Shown: positions 28,366 through 38,829 of the stretch, in pieces | Position numbering within the stretch: position 1 is the stretch's first letter | Layout of the letters: every line of letters begins with the position of its first letter | The notes under the pieces: generated by a model | What the model was told of the DNA's origin: nothing | Databases searched by the model: none | The model's input: the letters and a program-made list of their open reading frames with translations, nothing else | Translations under genes and position numbers: made by a program | DNA from: Acinetobacter portensis | GTDB lineage: Bacteria > Pseudomonadota > Gammaproteobacteria > Pseudomonadales > Moraxellaceae | DNA: 64,000 nt | Direction: 5' to 3' | Assembly: GCF_023158935.1 (NCBI RefSeq) | Contig: NZ_CP096120.1 | Location: 2,108,001 to 2,172,000, forward strand

Positions 28366-30543
28366 ATGAGTAAGTTCAAACTAAATCCTTTATCTATCGC
28401 ATTGCTTGGGGCAATTGCAACTCCAACTTTTGCAGAAACAACTACAGAAAATAAGAATCATCAATTATCAACAATTGTTGTATCTGCTGCAGGTTATGAA
28501 CAAAAAATTACCGACGCGCCTGCATCGATTACCGTAATCACAGAAGATCAACTAAAGACTAAAAGAATTACATCTATTGCAGATGCTTTAAAAGATGTGG
28601 AAGGCATTGATATTAGCCCAAGCGCTGGAAAAACAGGTGGGCTAAATATTCGTATGCGCGGAATGGCATCAGAATATACATTAGTATTAATTGATGGAAA
28701 ACGCCAAAATAGTACAGGAGACCTCACACCTAATGGGTTTGGAGAAACTAAAAACAATTTCATTCCTCCTGTATCTGCTATTGAAAGAATAGAAGTTATC
28801 CGTGGTCCTATGTCCACTCTTTATGGCTCTGATGCTATGGGTGGGGTAATTAATATCATAACAAAAAAAGTTTCTGATGTATGGACTGGCTCTTTAGGTC
28901 TCGAAGGAACGATTCAACCAAATTCTTCACCATTTGGTAATCAAGGGGCAGTAAATCTATTTGCTACAGGTCCTCTAATTAAAGATAAACTTGGTATTCA
29001 ATTAAGAGCACGCCATTGGACTAGAGAACAATCTGACATTGTAAAACCCTTAGCTAATGGTACTACTAAAGATGTAGAGCAAGGAAATAACCCAACTAAA
29101 GCCGATTTAACAAACCTTGGAGCCCGCTTAACATTTACACCAAATCAAGATCATGAAATTTCATTTGATGCTGATATCACTGAACAAAATTATGATAATA
29201 GTAAAGGACAATTAGGAATAAACACTGTTGCTGGTGGTTATACAAACGAGCAAACATATGAGCGCTCAAAATTTTATGTCAATCATGCATGGAAAAACTC
29301 TTTTGGACGACTCGAATCCAGCTTGAGTTACAACGAAACAGAAACAATTGGTCGTCTTATACCAAGTCGTGCACAACAAATGAGTAATGAATCAAATCCT
29401 CGTGAAATTAAAAGCGAAGATATTATTTTCGATACTAAATTTACAACACAACTTTTTGACAATCATAATCTCACGATAGGTGGACAATGGTGGGATGCAA
29501 GTATTAACGATACTCTGAGAAGCATACCAAAAGCCGAATTCACTCAATTAGGGCTATTCGTTGAGGATACTTGGGACATTTCCGACACACTCCATTTAAC
29601 ACTTGGTGGACGTTTTGATGATCATAATAGCTTTGGAGATTTCTTTACTCCACGCGCATATTTAGTTTGGAATGCCCACCAACAATGGACCATTAAAGGG
29701 GGGTATAGTGAAGGCTATAAAGTTCCTCGTTTAGAACAACTAACGATGGGGTTCTACAGTGTAAGTAGTCAAGGTAAAACACCATCATTAGGAAATCCTG
29801 ATCTAAAACCTGAAACTAGCCAAAATGCTGAATTAGGTATCTATTTTGACTCTTTAGCTGGTTTTAAAGCCAATATAACTTACTTCCAAAATAGAACTGA
29901 AGATAAAATAACAACATCAGGTGCACCTTATGCATTACTTTATGGCACCAATACTACAGGAGTCCCTGTAGAGTTTGACTGCACTGGAAATGCATCAGAC
30001 TGTGATACAAAATTAGAGGAATGGGGAGTATCTTGGTCTACCCAAAATAATGATACCCTACGTTTAGCACGCCCATACAATGCTTCGAAAGCAAAAGCTC
30101 AAGGTATTGAACTCGGATTGAGCTACGACCTAAATGATGCGTGGAATTTTGCCGCAAACTATACTTGGACTGATGGAGAAATTACAGATCCTCAAGGAAA
30201 AACTATAGAAGATACTGAGAATCCAAAGCATATGGCAAATTTATCAGTAATCTATAAACCAGCAGACAATGTTAATTTATGGCTTCGCGGAGAATATAGA
30301 AGTAGCCAATTCCGCTCCAATGCCGTTGTACGTAACGCTATAGGCGACTACAAGTCTTACGATCAATGGCATTTAGGATCTAATTTTACAATCAACAACA
30401 ACTGGGATGTCGGTGTTGCACTTTATAATATTTTCGACAAAAACTTTATAGATTATAAATTAGTCGACAATGAATACTACAACAGCCATCTGAATACCCA
30501 AGAAGGTCGTCGTGTTCAGTTAAGTACTACCTTTAAATTCTAA
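28366..30543 (+). CDS. TonB-dependent receptor, Cir/IrgA-like (catecholate siderophore type)
   Basis: A 725-residue outer-membrane receptor. It has a signal peptide ending TFAE, a TonB-box region (LSTIVVSA), then the plug domain (about 45-160) with DAPASITVITEDQL, LVLIDGKRQN, ERIEVIRGPMSTLYGSDAMGGVINIITKK. The 22-strand barrel ends in RRVQLSTTFKF with a terminal Phe. Layout and plug motifs are closest to E. coli Cir, a receptor for catecholate iron complexes and breakdown products. A Fur-box-like site precedes it and a terminator follows. The actual ligand is not known. Confidence 0.88.
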   Translation: MSKFKLNPLSIALLGAIATPTFAETTTENKNHQLSTIVVSAAGYEQKITDAPASITVITEDQLKTKRITSIADALKDVEGIDISPSAGKTGGLNIRMRGMASEYTLVLIDGKRQNSTGDLTPNGFGETKNNFIPPVSAIERIEVIRGPMSTLYGSDAMGGVINIITKKVSDVWTGSLGLEGTIQPNSSPFGNQGAVNLFATGPLIKDKLGIQLRARHWTREQSDIVKPLANGTTKDVEQGNNPTKADLTNLGARLTFTPNQDHEISFDADITEQNYDNSKGQLGINTVAGGYTNEQTYERSKFYVNHAWKNSFGRLESSLSYNETETIGRLIPSRAQQMSNESNPREIKSEDIIFDTKFTTQLFDNHNLTIGGQWWDASINDTLRSIPKAEFTQLGLFVEDTWDISDTLHLTLGGRFDDHNSFGDFFTPRAYLVWNAHQQWTIKGGYSEGYKVPRLEQLTMGFYSVSSQGKTPSLGNPDLKPETSQNAELGIYFDSLAGFKANITYFQNRTEDKITTSGAPYALLYGTNTTGVPVEFDCTGNASDCDTKLEEWGVSWSTQNNDTLRLARPYNASKAKAQGIELGLSYDLNDAWNFAANYTWTDGEITDPQGKTIEDTENPKHMANLSVIYKPADNVNLWLRGEYRSSQFRSNAVVRNAIGDYKSYDQWHLGSNFTINNNWDVGVALYNIFDKNFIDYKLVDNEYYNSHLNTQEGRRVQLSTTFKF

Positions 30544-30558
30544 TTTTTAGATCAAATA

Positions 30559-30587
30559 AAAAAACCTGCTTCGGCAGGTTTTTTTAC
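30559..30587 (+). terminator. Terminator after the Cir-like receptor
   Basis: AACCTGC - TTCG - GCAGGTT followed by seven T residues. Confidence 0.92.
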
Positions 30588-30752
30588 ACTTAAACTACAT
30601 TCATATTCCCCATAAAATAGCCCTAAAATTGCGACTTTTTCCATTTTTATATAAAACATTTACTTAAAACCATTTTGTTATATTATTACATTTAAAAAAT
30701 CATTTTAAATATTTTAAAGAATCGCTATTACCAATTCCAATATAAAGAATAA

Positions 30753-30771
30753 TTAAATAAGAATCATTACT
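30753..30771. promoter_or_regulatory. Possible Fur site upstream of the Fiu-like receptor
   Basis: TTAAATAAGAATCATTACT matches the Fur consensus at about 12 of 19 positions, with the right half (AATCATTA) well kept. It lies about 40 bp before the start codon. Weaker than the site at 28291. Confidence 0.5.
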
Positions 30772-30811
30772 CTTTACACCTCATTTATTGTCTCTCTCCA
30801 CTGGGTTTGAA

Positions 30812-33088
30812 ATGGCTTTCATTAAAACGCGTAAAAAAATCGTATCTTCTGCGATTGCATCATCACTAAGTATTATGGCTGGACACGCAATTGCCCAAGA
30901 TCAAACAGCACAACTTGAAACAATTCACTCAGAGGCATCTGCTGAGCAAAAGCAAAGCTTAAAAGTAGATAAATCTGCAAATAGTAAATTTATTGCTCCC
31001 CTTTTAAATACCCCAAAATCGGTTTCTGTAATTTCAAAACAACTACTTGAAGACACTCAAGTCACAACTTTAAGCGATGCACTTCGTACCGTTCCGGGCA
31101 TCACATTAGGTGCAGGTGAAGGTGGCAATCCAAATGGTGACCGTCCATTTATTCGCGGTTATAACTCTGAAAGTTCTATGTATGTAGATGGCTTACGTAG
31201 CTCAACATCTCAAAACCGTGAAATGTTTGCTGTAGAGCAAGTTGAAGTGACCAAAGGTTCTGCATCTGCAATGGGTGGTGCTGGGACTACTGGTGGTAGC
31301 ATCAACATGGTTTCTAAAGTTGCTAAAAAAGGAGATGCTTTAGAAGGTTCTGTTTCTGCGGGTACAGATGCATATAAACGCATTACCTTAGATGCCAATA
31401 AAGATTTTGGTAATGGCATTGCTGCTCGTGTAGCTGTTATGGGGCACGAAAATGAAAAAGCAGGTCAACATAATGGTGCAGAATATTCACGTGTTGGTAT
31501 TGCCCCAAGTATCACATTCGGTTTAGACACAGATACACGTGCAACTTTAAGTTATTACTATTTAAAATCGGATGATACGCCAGATTCAGGTGTTCCATAC
31601 CAATACGACACTGTGAATAAAGGTTCGGCAGGAAAACCTGTAGAAGTTAAACCAGGAGTTTACTATGGTTGGAAAGATCGTGATTTCCAAAAGCAAGAAA
31701 ACCAAAATGGTACGATTAAGTTAGAACACGATTTAACTGATAATCTAACAATTAGTAATACAGCGGTTTACGGTAAATCAAAAAATAACTATGTGATTAC
31801 ACAACCCGATGATTCTCAAGGCAACGTTGCCAATGGTCAAGTTTGGCGTCGTGCAAACACTCGCATTACAGATACAACGTCTTTTACAGACCAACTCGCA
31901 TTAACAGGTAAGTTTAATACAGGCTCATTCAAACACTCTTTCAACACAGGTGTTGAATATAGTCGTCAAGATTCTGACCGTGGTAACTACAAAGTAACCG
32001 ATACAAATACATCTGCTATTAACAAAGATTCATGCCTTTTAGCCAATTCAAATGGTTGGTGCACAGATTTAAATAATCCAAATGCAAATGATCCGTGGTT
32101 AGGTGACATTGCTTCAAATAGAAGATCAACCAATGTTACAACGCAAAATACATCTCTTTATTTCTTAGATAATATTGAACTTAGCCCGCAATGGCTATTA
32201 GATGTTGGCGTTCGTTGGGATCAATTTGATAGCAAATGGACAGCTATTCAAGACCAAACTGGTAGAGATGGTAAAGTTACAGATAAAGCAGGTACTCAAT
32301 ACAAGAGTAAATCTGACTTTTTCAACTACCAAGCAGGTTTAACCTACAAACCAACTGAAAATGGTTCAATTTATGCAAGCTATGCAACATCTTCAAACCC
32401 TGTAGGTGTAGATGGTGGTGATGGTTCTGAAGGCATTAACTCAGGTGCAAATTCATATATTAATGAGTTAAAACCTGAAGAAGTTCGCACTATGGAACTT
32501 GGTACAAAATGGGACTTATTTAACCAAAAGTTAAACTTAACTGCTGCTATTTTCCGTACAGAAAAAACCAATACTCGTTCAACAGATGCTAACGGTTTAA
32601 CAAGTAACATTGGCGAAACTCGTGTAGATGGTATTGAGTTAGGTGCAAACGGTAATATCACAGATAAATGGGCTGTATCGGCTGGTTATACTTATTTAGA
32701 CAGTGAACTTATTGATGGTGGTTTTGTAGAAGCACCGAAAGGTTCTAAAAACTATCAACCAAACCCTAACAATGGCAATCAAGTTCAAAACGTTGCGAAA
32801 AACTCTGCAACACTTTGGACAACTTATGCTTTAACACCTGCATTTACAGTGGGTGCTGGCGCAGTTGCAATGGATAAAGTCTATGGCGATGCTGCAAATA
32901 CAAAATGGGTTTCAGGCTACGTTCGTTACGATGCAATGGCACGTTACAACGTAAACAAGGATGTTAATCTACAATTAAACATTAATAACCTTTCAGACAA
33001 ACGCTACTTCAATAAAGCATATGCTTCACACTATGCAACTGAGGCAGAAGGTCGTAGCGCAGTATTAGCGATCAACTTTAAATACTAA
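30812..33088 (+). CDS. TonB-dependent siderophore receptor, Fiu/PiuA-like
   Basis: A 758-residue outer-membrane receptor counted from the ATG at 30812, which gives a normal signal peptide ending HAIAQ; a TTG eight codons upstream is also open but less likely. The plug domain carries NTPKSVSVISKQLLEDT, ALRTVPGITLGAGEGG, DRPFIRGYNSESSMYVDGLR and VEVTKGSASAMGGAGTTGG, the type found in E. coli Fiu and Pseudomonas PiuA receptors for monomeric catecholates. The barrel ends in a terminal aromatic (AINFKY). The next gene is a PiuC/YbiX homologue, the usual partner of fiu/piuA, which supports the subtype. Confidence 0.88.
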   Translation: MAFIKTRKKIVSSAIASSLSIMAGHAIAQDQTAQLETIHSEASAEQKQSLKVDKSANSKFIAPLLNTPKSVSVISKQLLEDTQVTTLSDALRTVPGITLGAGEGGNPNGDRPFIRGYNSESSMYVDGLRSSTSQNREMFAVEQVEVTKGSASAMGGAGTTGGSINMVSKVAKKGDALEGSVSAGTDAYKRITLDANKDFGNGIAARVAVMGHENEKAGQHNGAEYSRVGIAPSITFGLDTDTRATLSYYYLKSDDTPDSGVPYQYDTVNKGSAGKPVEVKPGVYYGWKDRDFQKQENQNGTIKLEHDLTDNLTISNTAVYGKSKNNYVITQPDDSQGNVANGQVWRRANTRITDTTSFTDQLALTGKFNTGSFKHSFNTGVEYSRQDSDRGNYKVTDTNTSAINKDSCLLANSNGWCTDLNNPNANDPWLGDIASNRRSTNVTTQNTSLYFLDNIELSPQWLLDVGVRWDQFDSKWTAIQDQTGRDGKVTDKAGTQYKSKSDFFNYQAGLTYKPTENGSIYASYATSSNPVGVDGGDGSEGINSGANSYINELKPEEVRTMELGTKWDLFNQKLNLTAAIFRTEKTNTRSTDANGLTSNIGETRVDGIELGANGNITDKWAVSAGYTYLDSELIDGGFVEAPKGSKNYQPNPNNGNQVQNVAKNSATLWTTYALTPAFTVGAGAVAMDKVYGDAANTKWVSGYVRYDAMARYNVNKDVNLQLNINNLSDKRYFNKAYASHYATEAEGRSAVLAINFKY

Positions 33089-33133
33089 GTTTGAAACATT
33101 TATCTCATAATTTATTTATGGGGTAAAAGATAG

Positions 33134-33162
33134 AATAGCCTCTAACGCTAGAGGCTATTTTT
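33134..33162 (+). terminator. Terminator after the Fiu-like receptor
   Basis: Perfect 11-bp stem AATAGCCTCTA / TAGAGGCTATT, four-base loop, T run. Confidence 0.9.
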
Positions 33163-33211
33163 TAATATAACTGCTATCAATAAATTTATTATATTTTCAA
33201 AAGGTATTGCC

Positions 33212-33895
33212 GTGATTCACCATATTCCCAATGTCTTAACTAAAGAACAAGTCCACTATTTCCGTACAGAAATGGAGAAGGTCAATTGGGTTGATGGCAA
33301 AGTTTCTACGGGATCACTTTCTGCAAATGTAAAACAAAATCAACAATTACCTGAAGATCATCCGTTAACAAATCATTTGGGTGACATTATTTTAGATGCA
33401 CTTTCCAAGCATCCTTTATTTATTTCCGCAGCATTACCACTGAATATTTTACCGCCCTATTTTAATCGCTATGAAAATGGCGGAACTTTTGGCTTTCATG
33501 TAGACAATTCAATTCGTTGGATTAAAGGGACAAATCAAAAAATTCGCACAGACTTATCTTGCACACTTTTTTTAAGTGAACCTGAAGAATATGAAGGTGG
33601 CGAACTGGTTGTTGAAGATACTTATGGCTATCACGAAATAAAACTTCCTGCGGGCGATTTAATTTTATACCCATCAACAAGTGTGCATGAAGTTAGCCCT
33701 GTAACATCTGGCTGTCGTGTAGCTTCATTTTTTTGGCTACAAAGTATGATTCGTGATGATGCGAATCGACATATTTTATTTAACTTAGATCAAAGCATTC
33801 AAAACTTAAGAACACAATTGGGTGATACTCACGAAGAAGTCGTGAAACTTACAAGCCTGTACCACAACCTGATGCGGAAATGGGCAGAACTCTAA
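33212..33895 (+). CDS. piuC: PiuC/YbiX-type Fe(II)/2-oxoglutarate hydroxylase
   Basis: A 227-residue cytosolic dioxygenase of the PKHD/prolyl-4-hydroxylase superfamily. The iron ligands H96 and D98 (GFHVDNS) and H159 (TSVHEV) and the 2-oxoglutarate-binding R169 ([12 protein letters not shown]) are all present. It starts with GTG. E. coli ybiX lies next to fiu, and Pseudomonas piuC lies next to piuA; the same arrangement is seen here. The substrate of this family is not established; a role in siderophore or receptor-linked iron handling is inferred. A terminator separates it from the receptor, but the next gene starts 34 bp downstream. Confidence 0.88.
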   Translation: MIHHIPNVLTKEQVHYFRTEMEKVNWVDGKVSTGSLSANVKQNQQLPEDHPLTNHLGDIILDALSKHPLFISAALPLNILPPYFNRYENGGTFGFHVDNSIRWIKGTNQKIRTDLSCTLFLSEPEEYEGGELVVEDTYGYHEIKLPAGDLILYPSTSVHEVSPVTSGCRVASFFWLQSMIRDDANRHILFNLDQSIQNLRTQLGDTHEEVVKLTSLYHNLMRKWAEL

Positions 33896-33929
33896 GTCAT
33901 AACTATCTTCTATCTTCAAAGGATTTCTC

Positions 33930-35033
33930 ATGAAAAGTAAAACAATTTTAGAACCGCTGAAACAAATTCCAGCGTATCTTCAAACAATTCATGATTATGA
34001 AATTGAAGCTGAAAAACATCTTTCAGAAATGGTATGGAGTTACTTACAAGGTGGCTCTATGGATGAATACAGTGTTCAGGAAAATCTTTCCATTTTTAAA
34101 GATATTCAACTTTTACCACGTATGTTAAAAGACTTAACACATGGTAATACCGAATGTGAAATTTTAGGTCAACGCTTCCCTCACCCTATTTTTCTTGCGC
34201 CAATTGGACATCAACAACAGTTTCATCCTGAAGCAGAAGGTGCATCTGCATTGGCTGCCGAAGTGATGGGAAGTAATATTATATTAAGCACATTTACCAA
34301 TACTGACATGCGAAGTCTTAAACAAGAAAATCCGTATAAATGGTTCCAGTTATATTGGCAAGGTGAACGTGAAAAATCTCTCAATTTAGTGAAAATGGCA
34401 GAAGAACATCAATATAAAGCCATTGTGATTACTGTTGATTCACCACATACGGGTATTCGTGACCGTGAACGGAAAGCTTTTTTTCATTTACCTGAAAATA
34501 TGCAACATCCTCACACGCCTTCGCATATCCCCTTACCTGAATTAAAACAAGGCGATCATCCTGTATTTAATGGGCTAATGCGTATTTCACCAACTTGGGA
34601 TGACATCGCGTGGATGGTTCAACAAACGGATTTACCCGTTATTTTAAAAGGTATTGTTCATCCTCAAGATGCATTGCTTGCAATTCAACATGGTGTAAAA
34701 GGTTTAATTATTTCGAATCACGGCGGGCGTGTTTTAGATACTTGCATCTCCCCACTACTTTCATTGCAGATGATAAAAAAAGTAGTTCCTGATGATTTCC
34801 CACTTATTTATGATGGTGGAATTCGTCGTGGTTCCGATGTTTTCAAAGCCCTTGCCTTAGGTGCTTCTGCGGTTTGTATTGGTCGCCCTTATATTTATGG
34901 ATTAGCTACAGCGGGCGCTTTAGGCATTGCTCACGTACTCAAAATTTTAAAAGAAGAATTTGAAATTACAATGGCACTTATGGGAACAGCAACCTTAAAG
35001 GACATCAATAAAGAATGTATTTTCCAAAAATAA
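33930..35033 (+). CDS. FMN-dependent alpha-hydroxy-acid oxidase/dehydrogenase
   Basis: A 367-residue flavoenzyme of the lactate/glycolate oxidase family. The TIM barrel has LAPIGHQQQFHPEAE, the FQLYWQ strand, VITVDSPHTGIRDRE, the catalytic His/Arg motif ISNHGGRVLDT and the FMN phosphate-binding YDGGIRRGSDVFKALALGA. An AAAGGATTTCTC ribosome site precedes the ATG. The family oxidises L-2-hydroxy acids such as lactate or glycolate to 2-oxo acids; the specific substrate is open. It is placed 34 bp after piuC and may be co-transcribed. The product of such a reaction, a 2-oxo acid, or hydroxy-acid iron chelators could link it to the iron block, but that is speculation. Confidence 0.82.
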   Translation: MKSKTILEPLKQIPAYLQTIHDYEIEAEKHLSEMVWSYLQGGSMDEYSVQENLSIFKDIQLLPRMLKDLTHGNTECEILGQRFPHPIFLAPIGHQQQFHPEAEGASALAAEVMGSNIILSTFTNTDMRSLKQENPYKWFQLYWQGEREKSLNLVKMAEEHQYKAIVITVDSPHTGIRDRERKAFFHLPENMQHPHTPSHIPLPELKQGDHPVFNGLMRISPTWDDIAWMVQQTDLPVILKGIVHPQDALLAIQHGVKGLIISNHGGRVLDTCISPLLSLQMIKKVVPDDFPLIYDGGIRRGSDVFKALALGASAVCIGRPYIYGLATAGALGIAHVLKILKEEFEITMALMGTATLKDINKECIFQK

Positions 35034-35298
35034 ACATATATGCGGAATATTTTTTCATTAATTCTTGTAAATACGCAATTTTAGGAATTTTTTTTCGGAA
35101 TGATTATCTTAAAATTAAGTTATAGATTTACAAGATTGTAGTAAAGCTAAGTTCAAAAGAATTAAAAAGATTTTTTATAACTTTAGCCTAAATAATGCCT
35201 TAACACTCTTGTAAATTGCTAAAATAGACACAATCTATATTCATAGTACCTTAGCGTTATCCACGACAATCATTCGGGTGCTATAAAGGAGTTTTCAC

Positions 35299-36996
35299 AT
35301 GATGTTGGCAGATCCAAGCAAAAAATACCGTCGCATGTATCAACGTGTTGACTTACCAGACCGTCAATGGCCAAACAACGAAATCAATAAAGCGCCTATC
35401 TGGATGAGTACCGACCTACGTGACGGTAACCAAGCGATCTTTGAGCCAATGAACATTGAACAAAAGTTCAAAATGTTCCAAATGCTTGTGAAAATTGGTT
35501 TCAAACATATTGAAATTGGCTTCCCTTCTGCATCTCAAATTGACTTCGATTTCACGCGTAAATTGATTGAAGAAGGTCATATTCCAGATGACGTTTATAT
35601 TGAAGTTTTGGTTCAAGCACGTGATCATTTAATTCAGCGTACTTTTGAATCTTTACAAGGTGCTAAACGTGCCATTGTGCATATTTACAACTCAAATTCT
35701 CCAACATTCCGTAATAAAGTATTGAATGTTGATATTGCTGGTGCAAAAAAATTAGCAATTAATGCAGCAACAACTGTTAAAGAATATGCTGCAAAACAAC
35801 CTGAAACTGAGTTTATTTTCCAGTACAGCCCAGAATGTTTTACTGCAACAGAATTAGAAGTTGCTAAAGATGTTTGTGATGCTGTCACTGAAATTTGGGA
35901 AGCATCGCCAACAAACAAAGTTATTTTAAACTTACCTGCAACTGTTGAGGTTTCAGGGCCAAATGTTTATGCAGACCAAGTTGAATGGATGCACCGCAAC
36001 TTAGAACGTCGTGATGGTGTGATTATTTCAGTTCACTGTCATAACGACCGTGGCTGTGGTATTGCAGCGTCTGAACTTGCAATTATGGCTGGTGCAGACC
36101 GAGTCGAAGGCTGTGTATTTGGTAATGGCGAACGTACAGGTAACGTAGACGTTGCTGCAATTGCATTAAACATGTACACCCAAGGTGTTGCGCCAGAATT
36201 AGATTTCTCGAACATTAACGAAATTATTGCAACTGTTGAAGAATGCACGGGCTTGCCTGTTCACCCTCGCCATCCATATGCGGGTGACTTGGTATTTACA
36301 GCATTCTCTGGTTCTCACCAAGATGCAATTAAAAAAGGTTTTGAGTTCCAAAAGAACGAAGAAATTTGGGATATGCCGTACTTACCAATCGACCCTAAAG
36401 ATTTAGGTCGTGATTATGATGCTGTAATTCGTGTGAATTCTCAGTCTGGTAAAGGCGGTATTGCTTACTTGTTAGAATCACAATACAACGTGACATTACC
36501 ACGTCGTATTCAAATTGAATTCTCACAAGTGGTTCAACAAGTTGCAGATGATGAAGGTGTTGAAGTTTCTGCTGCAAAAATTTGGGATTTATTCCAAAAA
36601 ACTTATGTTGCGGCAAAAGATACGCACTATTCAACTAAAAACTACAGATTGTCAGATGAAAATGGCAACCAAGTTATTGAGCTAGATATTGAAATAAATG
36701 GTCAAGTACAGCACTTACGCGGTGAAGGTAATGGTCCAATTTCTGCAATTTTAGATGCATTACAACTTCCAATTGATGTTTTAAGCTATGAAGAGCGCAG
36801 CATTAGCTCTGGTGCTCATGCAAAAGCATTGGCTTTAATTGAACTTCAAGTGAAAGGTACAGGAAAATCTGCATTTGGTGCGGGTATTCATGACAACATT
36901 GTGACCTCATCAATTGAAGCCATTATTGCATGTACCAATCGTTTAATTGATCAAGGTGTTCTTAGCACAGATCAAGTGATTGCGGCAGCAGTTTAA
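35299..36996 (+). CDS. leuA: 2-isopropylmalate synthase (long form)
   Basis: Condenses acetyl-CoA with 3-methyl-2-oxobutanoate, the first step of leucine synthesis. The 565-residue protein is of the longer LeuA type: a DRE-TIM barrel with WMSTDLRDGNQAIFEPM near residue 35 and the metal-binding VHCHNDRG, then the C-terminal dimeric leucine-feedback domain (residues about 430-560). AAAGGAG precedes the start; two consecutive ATG codons are present and the first is taken. The 265-bp leader shows no recognisable leader peptide or T-box. A strong terminator follows. Confidence 0.95.
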   Translation: MMLADPSKKYRRMYQRVDLPDRQWPNNEINKAPIWMSTDLRDGNQAIFEPMNIEQKFKMFQMLVKIGFKHIEIGFPSASQIDFDFTRKLIEEGHIPDDVYIEVLVQARDHLIQRTFESLQGAKRAIVHIYNSNSPTFRNKVLNVDIAGAKKLAINAATTVKEYAAKQPETEFIFQYSPECFTATELEVAKDVCDAVTEIWEASPTNKVILNLPATVEVSGPNVYADQVEWMHRNLERRDGVIISVHCHNDRGCGIAASELAIMAGADRVEGCVFGNGERTGNVDVAAIALNMYTQGVAPELDFSNINEIIATVEECTGLPVHPRHPYAGDLVFTAFSGSHQDAIKKGFEFQKNEEIWDMPYLPIDPKDLGRDYDAVIRVNSQSGKGGIAYLLESQYNVTLPRRIQIEFSQVVQQVADDEGVEVSAAKIWDLFQKTYVAAKDTHYSTKNYRLSDENGNQVIELDIEINGQVQHLRGEGNGPISAILDALQLPIDVLSYEERSISSGAHAKALALIELQVKGTGKSAFGAGIHDNIVTSSIEAIIACTNRLIDQGVLSTDQVIAAAV

Positions 36997-37013
36997 GCTA
37001 TAAAACTGTTTTG

Positions 37014-37043
37014 AAAAGGATACCCCAAGTGGTATCCTTTTCT
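37014..37043 (+). terminator. leuA terminator
   Basis: AAAAGGATACC / GGTATCCTTTT stem with a six-base loop, followed by CTTTATT. Confidence 0.88.
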
Positions 37044-37078
37044 TTATTGATCCCAAAGATTTAAGGCGAATTATTCCT

Positions 37079-38236
37079 GTGTCTTTTCCAGCTGACTCAG
37101 TGGGTTTAGTTACCCCGCAAAAGTTCCTTTTCGAAGAGCCATTAGAGCTCGAATGTGATCGAATTCTTCCACGTTTTGAACTTATGGTTGAAACTTACGG
37201 TGAACTTAATGCCGACAAGTCAAATGCCATTCTCATCTGCCATGCCTTATCGGGGCATCATCATGCTGCGGGTTATCATCATGAAAATGATAAAAAGCCA
37301 GGTTGGTGGGATGCTTGTATTGGGCCTGGAAAAGCAATTGATACTTCAAAGTTCTTTGTTGTTGCGCTCAACAACATTGGTGGATGTAGCGGTTCTACAG
37401 GGCCAACATCACCAAATCCTGAAAATGAAAATCGTCCTTACGGCCCAGACTTTCCTCTTGTGACAGTGCGTGATTGGGTAAAAACTCAAGCGCTTTTATC
37501 GGATCGTTTAGGCATTGATGTTTGGTATGCTGTAGTTGGTGGTTCTTTAGGTGGTATGCAAGCACTACAGTGGTCGGTTGATTATCCAGATCGCTTACAA
37601 AAATGTGTGATTATTGCCAGCGCACCAAAATTATCTGCACAAAATATCGCATTTAACGAAGTAGCACGTCAGTCTATTTTATCTGATCCAGATTTTTATG
37701 ATGGTCGCTATTTAGAAAATGATAGCTATCCTAAACGTGGTCTAATTTTGGCACGTATGGTCGGTCATATTACCTATTTGTCTGAAGAAGCCATGAAGCA
37801 AAAATTTGGTCGTGACTTAAAGTCTGGCAAATTTATGTATGGTTTCGATGTCGAATTCCAAGTTGAAAGTTATTTACGCTATCAAGGTGAACAATTCAGC
37901 CGTAACTTTGACGCCAATACTTATTTAATTATGACCAAAGCTTTGGACTATTTTGACCCTGCACGTGAATATGAACTTTCACTTAAAAAAGCAATGGCAA
38001 ATACTAAATGTAAATTCTTAGTTGTTTCATTTACGACAGATTGGCGTTTTACCCCTGCTCGTTCGCAAGAAATTGTAGATGCATTAATTAGCAACTTTAA
38101 ACCAGTGAGCTATTTAGATATTGATGCAGAACAAGGGCATGATTCTTTCTTATTCCCTATTCCGTTGTATGTAAAATCTTTACGTGCATTCTTAGGTGGT
38201 GAAGAACACCTCCAATCAACTAAGGAGGCTGTGTAA
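37079..38236 (+). CDS. metX: Homoserine O-acyltransferase MetX
   Basis: Acylates homoserine in methionine biosynthesis. The 385-residue alpha/beta-hydrolase has the nucleophile elbow [29 protein letters not shown] near the oxyanion region, the acid residue in [13 protein letters not shown] and the histidine in QGHDSFLFP. It starts with GTG. The stop codon overlaps the start of metW by one base, the conserved metX-metW arrangement in which MetW assists MetX. Whether it uses acetyl- or succinyl-CoA cannot be decided safely by eye. Confidence 0.94.
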   Translation: MSFPADSVGLVTPQKFLFEEPLELECDRILPRFELMVETYGELNADKSNAILICHALSGHHHAAGYHHENDKKPGWWDACIGPGKAIDTSKFFVVALNNIGGCSGSTGPTSPNPENENRPYGPDFPLVTVRDWVKTQALLSDRLGIDVWYAVVGGSLGGMQALQWSVDYPDRLQKCVIIASAPKLSAQNIAFNEVARQSILSDPDFYDGRYLENDSYPKRGLILARMVGHITYLSEEAMKQKFGRDLKSGKFMYGFDVEFQVESYLRYQGEQFSRNFDANTYLIMTKALDYFDPAREYELSLKKAMANTKCKFLVVSFTTDWRFTPARSQEIVDALISNFKPVSYLDIDAEQGHDSFLFPIPLYVKSLRAFLGGEEHLQSTKEAV

Positions 38237-38829
38237 TGCGTATCGATCATCAACTTGCTGAAAAGTGGATTAAGCCAGATTCTAGCGTACTAGATTTAGG
38301 TTGTGGCGATGGTGAACTACTTGCTCATATGAGTAAAAAGCACAACATTCGTGCATATGGACTAGAAATCGATCAAGAAAAGATTGCAATTGCTGTCAGT
38401 AGAGGGTTAAATATTGTTCAGCAGGACTTAAATTTAGGTTTAAGTCGTTTTGCCGACCAGTCTTTTGACTATGTTGTCATGGCACAAGCTTTGCAAGCTG
38501 TAGACGCACCAGACGTATTATTACGAGATATGGTGCGTGTGGGGAAACAAGCCATTATCACATTCCCTAATTTTGCACATTGGAAGACGCGTTCTTTCCT
38601 TGCGCTAAAAGGAATGATGCCTGTTTCAGATGCGTTACCCTATATGTGGTACAACACACCTAATATTCATTTATGTACTTTCCGAGACTTTGAAGCACTT
38701 TGTGCAGAAAACAATATTCGGATTATTAATAGACTTGCCGTCAATGAACACCAAGAAGACAGCTTGTTAAGCAAGCGTTTTCCTAATTTGTTTGGTGAAG
38801 TCGCTATTTATCGAGTGAGCGCTCTATGA
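38236..38829 (+). CDS. metW: Methionine biosynthesis protein MetW
   Basis: A 197-residue class I SAM-methyltransferase-fold protein with motif I VLDLGCGDGELL, then LEIDQEKI and DYVVMAQALQAV. MetW is required for MetX activity in several proteobacteria. The ribosome site AAGGAGG lies inside the end of metX, and the start codon overlaps its stop (TAATG), so translation is coupled. Its own stop overlaps the start of the Sel1-repeat gene by four bases. Confidence 0.93.
   Translation: MRIDHQLAEKWIKPDSSVLDLGCGDGELLAHMSKKHNIRAYGLEIDQEKIAIAVSRGLNIVQQDLNLGLSRFADQSFDYVVMAQALQAVDAPDVLLRDMVRVGKQAIITFPNFAHWKTRSFLALKGMMPVSDALPYMWYNTPNIHLCTFRDFEALCAENNIRIINRLAVNEHQEDSLLSKRFPNLFGEVAIYRVSAL

Noticed and set aside
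35034..35298. leuA leader as T-box or leucine attenuator
   Set aside because: No leader peptide with leucine codons, no T-box sequence and no terminator hairpin were found ahead of leuA.
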